Assembly: GCF_014696625.1 (NCBI RefSeq)
Contig: NZ_JACJQL010000023.1
Span: 1 to 64,000, forward strand
DNA from: Nostoc parmelioides FACHB-3921
GTDB taxonomy: Bacteria > Cyanobacteriota > Cyanobacteriia > Cyanobacteriales > Nostocaceae
DNA: 64,000 nucleotides
Direction: 5' to 3'
The stretch's first letter is position 1; every line of letters begins with the position of its first letter. A program made the translations under genes and the position numbers. The notes below the pieces were generated by a model. It was not told the origin of the DNA. It ran no database searches and saw only the letters and a list, made by a program, of their open reading frames with translations. Positions 62,564 through 64,000 of this stretch are shown in pieces.

Positions 62564-63592
62564 TTAACGCCCCACAATACCGGCAGCCAGAGGCTTCAGA
62601 CGGAAAATATAGTAGGGGGGAGCAGAAATATTCTCCCCAGCATTGAGAGGCGCGGAATGGTGCAGTTGATTACAGTCGAAATACAAATAACCATCTGAAC
62701 CGAAGTTGAAGGAGTCTGTCCAAGACAACTTCTCGTCAGTAACCAGCAATTTATAAGAGCGATCTGCTGATGTAATCACCCCGACCGCACTATGAGCTAA
62801 GTCACCTACATAGATGTTGTGATCTTTGTCAATGGAAATGCCATCACAAATTGGCTTTTCACTGTATCGTTCAATTTTGCTACCCAGTTCAGCATCAGTT
62901 AATTGAAGATTGCTCAAGTCTGCACTCTTGATCCGATACATACTAGTACTGTGCATCGGACTTAAGTATAGCCATTCGTTTTCTGCATCTAGAACAATAC
63001 CATTGACACCCAAATGAGGACGAATTACAGTCCCATCAGGCTGACCAATTTGCACTGGTACTCCATCAATGACTAAATCAATATCTTCTGGTGCTATACC
63101 TGGGTAGCCTTGCAAAACACGAGCAGCTAAACCTGTCTGCAAATCTACTCTAATCAGAGCCGCTTTGTCATCTGGTGCTGGATCGGAAATATAAACAAAA
63201 TTATGAATCAAATCCACCGCCAAATCATTCACAAAGGAATCACTAAGGGTTATGGGTGGTGGTAAGTAAATCACCCGTGATAATTGATTATTTCGAGTAT
63301 CCCATGCTACTAGCTTAGGGACTGACTTACTTTGATTGCCATTATCTAACATCCAAACGATTCCATTGCCATCAGACTTGATACCCAGTACGGTATCGAA
63401 AGTAATGATTGGGTTCCCAGACTGAGGAGGAAAGGGGATTAAACCATCCTCAGTTAATTCTGCTACCTGCATTTCAGGTTGATAAAATTGATGCAAACTG
63501 AGAAAAAGCCTACCATCTGGTGTCAGAGTGATATTACCAGGGGCTAAGGACAATTTTGCTACTACCTCTAGGCGATCGCCTAAATTTTCCAT
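62564..63592 (-). CDS. Yellow/major-royal-jelly-like six-bladed propeller protein
   Basis: 342 residues from the ATG at 63592 (MENLGDRLEVVAKLSLAPGN). Motifs: GNITLTPDGRLFLSLHQFY, KLVAWDTRNNQLSRVIYLPP, SFVNDLAVDLIHNFVYISDP, GVNGIVLDAENEWLYLSPMH, STSMYRIKSADLSN, and GISIDKDHNIYVGDLAHSAV. The family (MRJP/Yellow, L-dopachrome tautomerase-related) has a six-bladed propeller; bacterial members are of unknown substrate and share fold with lactonases. No signal peptide is visible. It is followed by the glucoamylase gene. Function not assigned. Confidence 0.83.
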   Translation of the reverse strand: MENLGDRLEVVAKLSLAPGNITLTPDGRLFLSLHQFYQPEMQVAELTEDGLIPFPPQSGNPIITFDTVLGIKSDGNGIVWMLDNGNQSKSVPKLVAWDTRNNQLSRVIYLPPPITLSDSFVNDLAVDLIHNFVYISDPAPDDKAALIRVDLQTGLAARVLQGYPGIAPEDIDLVIDGVPVQIGQPDGTVIRPHLGVNGIVLDAENEWLYLSPMHSTSMYRIKSADLSNLQLTDAELGSKIERYSEKPICDGISIDKDHNIYVGDLAHSAVGVITSADRSYKLLVTDEKLSWTDSFNFGSDGYLYFDCNQLHHSAPLNAGENISAPPYYIFRLKPLAAGIVGR

Positions 63593-63690
63593 GACAAAAA
63601 TGTTTGATTGACACAGCAAGAAAATAGCAACTTGAGCAGATGCGATCGCAGAAGTAGGGTTTTACCTGTAATCCCGTAGATCACATAGGA

Positions 63691-63741
63691 CGAAATGCAC
63701 ATTTCGGGATATCTGCATTCAAATCATCCAGGTGCATTTCG
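63691..63741. repeat. Ten-base inverted repeat upstream of the Yellow-like gene
   Basis: CGAAATGCAC (63691-63700) and GTGCATTTCG (63732-63741) are exact complements 31 bases apart. A shorter dyad (CGAAATG/CATTTCG) is centred inside the left copy. It lies between the peroxidase end and the Yellow-like gene start and could be an operator, a hairpin or a terminator of the upstream gene. Confidence 0.5.
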
Positions 63742-63811
63742 CATAAAAATGCCCCCTATTTGCTTGTGAACAGCCATAACAGATAGAATTTCTTCCATAG
63801 AATAGCCTCAT

Positions 63812-64000
63812 CTATGCCAAGGTTTTCAAAAAACTGATACTAGGGGCGAAAAAATACTCGCCACCTTTCATATTTATCCAAAGTTGAAAATTGTATTCTT
63901 CTGTTTCTGGTTCACCCCATTTTTTAGGCCATTTCTGAGTTCCCTGTGGTTGACCAATTAATGGATCTGGGCCAGTATTCACCTGGACGAAATTCTGAGG
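63812..64000 (-). CDS. C-terminal end of a probable DyP-type peroxidase (partial)
   Basis: The window cuts the gene; 62 residues remain before the TAG at 63812-63814. They read NTGPDPLIGQPQGTQKWPKK, WGEPETEEYNFQLWINMKGG and EYFFAPSISFLKTLA. The GGEYFFAPSISFL ending is typical of large dye-decolourising peroxidases, haem enzymes that use hydrogen peroxide. The catalytic domain is outside the window, so this rests on the C-terminal motif alone. It is on the same strand as the Yellow-like and glucoamylase genes, upstream of them. Confidence 0.6.
   Translation of the reverse strand, partial: PQNFVQVNTGPDPLIGQPQGTQKWPKKWGEPETEEYNFQLWINMKGGEYFFAPSISFLKTLA

Overview
The window looks like chromosomal DNA of a filamentous cyanobacterium of the Nostoc/Anabaena group. 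The evidence is the split RNA polymerase (rpoB, rpoC1, and rpoC2 with a very large cyanobacterial insertion), acyl-lipid desaturases in the order desC-desA-desB, a BciB-type divinyl chlorophyllide reductase, phytol-salvage kinases, frequent HIP1 octamers (GCGATCGC), and many heptameric and palindromic intergenic repeats. I see no rRNA, CRISPR array, phage or intact insertion sequence. There is one tRNA, tRNA-Gln(UUG).

Layout. 0.1-12 kb: a methyltransferase fragment, a Cu+-exporting P-type ATPase behind a MerR-type operator/promoter, a four-repeat DUF4114 protein, purU, and a four-gene Gld-like ABC operon (ATPase, permease, GldG-like, DUF4340). 12-16.3 kb: a PIN-type toxin-antitoxin pair, a decayed helicase remnant, a beta-helix protein with six SLH domains and a small unknown gene. 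16.3-25.3 kb: a large palindromic repeat, a 1450-residue subtilase preceded by eight CARDB repeats, and a HlyB-like exporter with a degenerate C39 domain paired with a PpiC-type isomerase. 25.5-34 kb: a DUF92/VTE6-like kinase, yidD, a VTE5-like phytol kinase, tRNA-Gln, several conserved cyanobacterial genes (SpoIID/LytB, M50 protease, zinc-ribbon/FHA) and 6-phosphogluconolactonase. 34.5-40.6 kb: bciB, a COG4100 PLP enzyme and the three desaturases. 40.9-50.5 kb: the rpoB-rpoC1-rpoC2 operon on the minus strand with a strong terminator. 51-57.5 kb: tatD, rpsT, hisD, a universal stress protein, a frameshifted Uma2 gene, an SRPBCC-like protein and hslO. 57.6-64 kb: a repeat-rich membrane protein, then a minus-strand group of a secreted GH15 glucoamylase, a Yellow/MRJP-like propeller protein and the C-terminal end of a probable DyP-type peroxidase.

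How the genes fit together. Several groups serve the photosynthetic membrane: phytol salvage (DUF92 plus phytol kinase), chlorophyll vinyl reduction (bciB) and lipid desaturation (desC, desA, desB). A second theme is the cell surface: the DUF4114, CARDB-subtilase and SLH proteins, the C39-like exporter with its isomerase, and the Gld-like ABC complex.

The most unusual signals are (1) heptamer-type repeat DNA that appears to have been absorbed in frame into two conserved proteins, RpoB and the DUF92 kinase, (2) a dispersed element with conserved flanks around a variable heptamer hairpin, found in two convergent intergenic gaps, (3) a textbook MerR-type operator in front of copA with no regulator gene beside it, and (4) near-perfect 351-bp tandem repeats in the subtilase gene and an 81-bp minisatellite in the gldG-like gene.
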